The position numbers were made by a program, and so were the translations under genes. Under the pieces are notes generated by a model. The model was not told the origin of the DNA and did not search any database. It worked only from the letters and a program-made list of their open reading frames with translations. Below are positions 4,809 through 5,582 of a stretch of DNA of 5,582 nt, in pieces. The stretch is from JBGPOS01 sp041488155 (lineage in GTDB: Bacteria; Chloroflexota; Dehalococcoidia; Tepidiformales; Tepidiformaceae), in contig JBGPOS010000132.1 of assembly GCA_041488155.1 (NCBI GenBank), forward strand, positions 1 to 5,582, written 5' to 3'. The number at the start of each line of letters is the position of its first letter. Within the stretch, counting starts at the first letter, position 1.

Positions 4809-4978
4809 TCACTCTTCGGGAACCAGCTTGCGAATCATGGTGAGCAGGTCGAACGGGCTGTAGGGCTTCGCCAAAATGACGGACGCCCCCGTATCCTGCG
4901 GCTTCTGCTCGCCAGCGCTCAGCGTAGGGACGTGATGGCAATATGATCGGGCGCGGCTTTCCGCCGGCCTCACGGCGC
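4809..4978 (-). pseudogene. Response-regulator remnant 3 (N-terminus lost, frameshifted)
   Basis: From the stop upward the minus strand reads YSPFDLLTMIRKLVPEE, identical to the end of the intact regulator. Before it come VILAKP with the conserved Lys, QDTGAS and LSAGEQK, which resemble but do not match ASAYLAKP and LGGDEQR. Further up, a one-base deletion and a two-base AT insertion (in PIIAITS) break the frame. The half with the acidic pair and phospho-Asp is absent; the 5' side merges with the end of lipoprotein copy C. It looks like a hybrid of an old, decayed regulator and a fresh regulator 3' end, probably made by recombination or gene conversion at about 4874. Confidence 0.7.
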
Positions 4979-5398
4979 CTACCGGACCCGAGGTTCTGAC
5001 AGGGGGGGAACGCGTGATCTCTCACGCCGGAGGTGGAACTCGCAAGGACAGTAAGGAGGACCACCTACGACCCTACCCGCCATCTCGTCCCCATCGACCG
5101 TTAGTTCGCCCTTGATTGGGCCCCGGCTGAAGCTCAATACCTCGCCATTAACAACACCTTCCAATTCCCCGGACCAGCTCCCGAGCCTCTCCGCCCACAA
5201 AAGCTCGCCGGTCACCTTCGGTCCCCTCTGCTGAAGCACCATCGTAATACCGGGAGAACTAGAACTCCTAGTCACCGATCCGCCCCAGGCCCCGGTCACG
5301 TCGGTGATCACCAGCAGATCGCTTACCCAGTCACGCCGCGCGCAGCCGGCACTCGCCAGTACGAGCAGGCCGATCAGCAGCCACCGTGTCCGCTTCAT
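4979..5398 (-). CDS. Small secreted lipoprotein, copy C
   Basis: A 139-residue paralogue, four residues shorter than A and B. It has signal peptide MKRTRWLLIGLLVLASAG and Cys19. VTGAWGG replaces VTGTWEG, the first loop is TRSSSSPG, and the second is LWAERLGSWSGELEGVV. The core ITMVLQQRGPKVTGELL and GEVLSFSRGPIKGELTVDGDEM are conserved. The C-terminus HLRRERSRVPPLSEPRVR is identical to copy B and different from the end of copy A. AGGTGAG precedes the ATG, and the partial regulator at 5433-5582 ends 34 nt upstream, so it probably belongs to a regulator-lipoprotein operon that continues beyond the window. No enzymatic motif is visible and the function is unknown. Confidence 0.8.
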   Translation of the reverse strand: MKRTRWLLIGLLVLASAGCARRDWVSDLLVITDVTGAWGGSVTRSSSSPGITMVLQQRGPKVTGELLWAERLGSWSGELEGVVNGEVLSFSRGPIKGELTVDGDEMAGRVVGGPPYCPCEFHLRRERSRVPPLSEPRVR

Positions 5399-5432
5399 GT
5401 CTCACCTCGTCCGTGGCCGCCGACGGCACACC

Positions 5433-5582
5433 TCACTCTTCGGGCACCAGCTTGCGGATCATGGTGAGCAGGTCGAACGGGCTGTAGGGCTTCGCCAGGT
5501 AGGCGGACGCGCCGGCGTCCTTCGCCCGTTGCTCGTCGCCGCCCAGGGCGAACGACGTGATGGCGATGATCGGCGTGGCGGC
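5433..5582 (-). CDS. Response regulator, C-terminal part (runs off window)
   Basis: The last 49 residues of a CheY-like receiver, from AATPIIAITS to IRKLVPEE, including the conserved Thr/Ser and the Lys in AYLAKPYS. The protein is identical over this stretch to the complete regulator at 3739-4113, and bases 5464-5582 are identical to 3770-3888. The phospho-Asp half lies outside the window. The frame is intact, unlike the three remnants, so this may be a second functional regulator paired with lipoprotein copy C, or a copy recently corrected by gene conversion. Confidence 0.85.
   Translation of the reverse strand, partial: AATPIIAITSFALGGDEQRAKDAGASAYLAKPYSPFDLLTMIRKLVPEE

Larger units (their letters stand above)
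3188..5582 (-). repeat. Tandem array of regulator-lipoprotein units (three copies)
   Basis: Three direct copies of a unit made of regulator 3' end, 34-nt spacer, lipoprotein gene and regulator remnant. Lipoprotein starts are at 3704, 4774 and 5398, so the periods are 1070 and 624 bp. The longer period is caused by an extra kinase fragment and complete regulator (about 3810-4299) in the first interval. Copies are nearly identical in the spacer and signal peptide and differ mainly within the lipoprotein loops and the regulator remnants. Confidence 0.8.

Noticed and set aside
3188..5582. CRISPR array or integron cassette array as an explanation of the repeats
   Set aside because: The repeats are gene-sized (over 400 bp), code for proteins, and lack short conserved recombination sites or spacers of uniform length.

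Overview
This is a GC-rich chromosomal window from a bacterium with GC3-rich codons. The closest match in style is a soil or sediment lineage such as Rokubacteria/Methylomirabilota, Myxococcota or a related deltaproteobacterial-type genome. That placement is an impression from GC content and gene types; no marker gene in the window fixes the taxon. No rRNA, tRNA, CRISPR array, transposase or integrase was seen.

Left third (1-2060): the window opens with the C-terminal 91 codons of a peptidase E (S51) gene, followed by about 450 bp with no gene. Next comes a plus-strand Phd/VapB-type antitoxin and a PIN-domain toxin that keeps its catalytic acidic residues but has no usable start codon. The minus-strand tail of a WYL-domain regulator converges on that toxin. 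Beyond it lies unresolved sequence, and then a second, diverged copy of the last 47 codons of peptidase E without the rest of the gene. The two peptidase E ends bracket the first toxin-antitoxin (TA) locus.

Middle (2060-3190): an intact minus-strand antitoxin/PIN-toxin pair overlaps by GTGA, with a convincing promoter and an operator-like inverted repeat. Immediately upstream is a third TA locus, reduced to an intact antitoxin and about 12 recognisable codons of its PIN toxin. So there are three TA loci in about 2.3 kb; all three antitoxins look intact and only one toxin does.

Right third (3190-5582): a minus-strand array built from a histidine-kinase / response-regulator / lipoprotein operon. 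Three paralogous small lipoproteins are open and share a signal peptide and beta-rich core, but differ in two loops. Around them are one complete CheY-like response regulator, one regulator that runs off the window edge, three regulator remnants, and the last 60 or so residues of a histidine kinase. Two remnants share the same one-base deletion, so the decay predates the duplication. The most notable result is this contrast: partner genes decay while the secreted lipoproteins stay in frame and diversify.

How the parts work together: the kinase tail, response regulator and lipoprotein are on one strand with a 4-nt overlap and a 34-nt gap, as in an operon. The TA loci appear to be independent accessory modules. 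No single complete new system can be demonstrated from the window alone.
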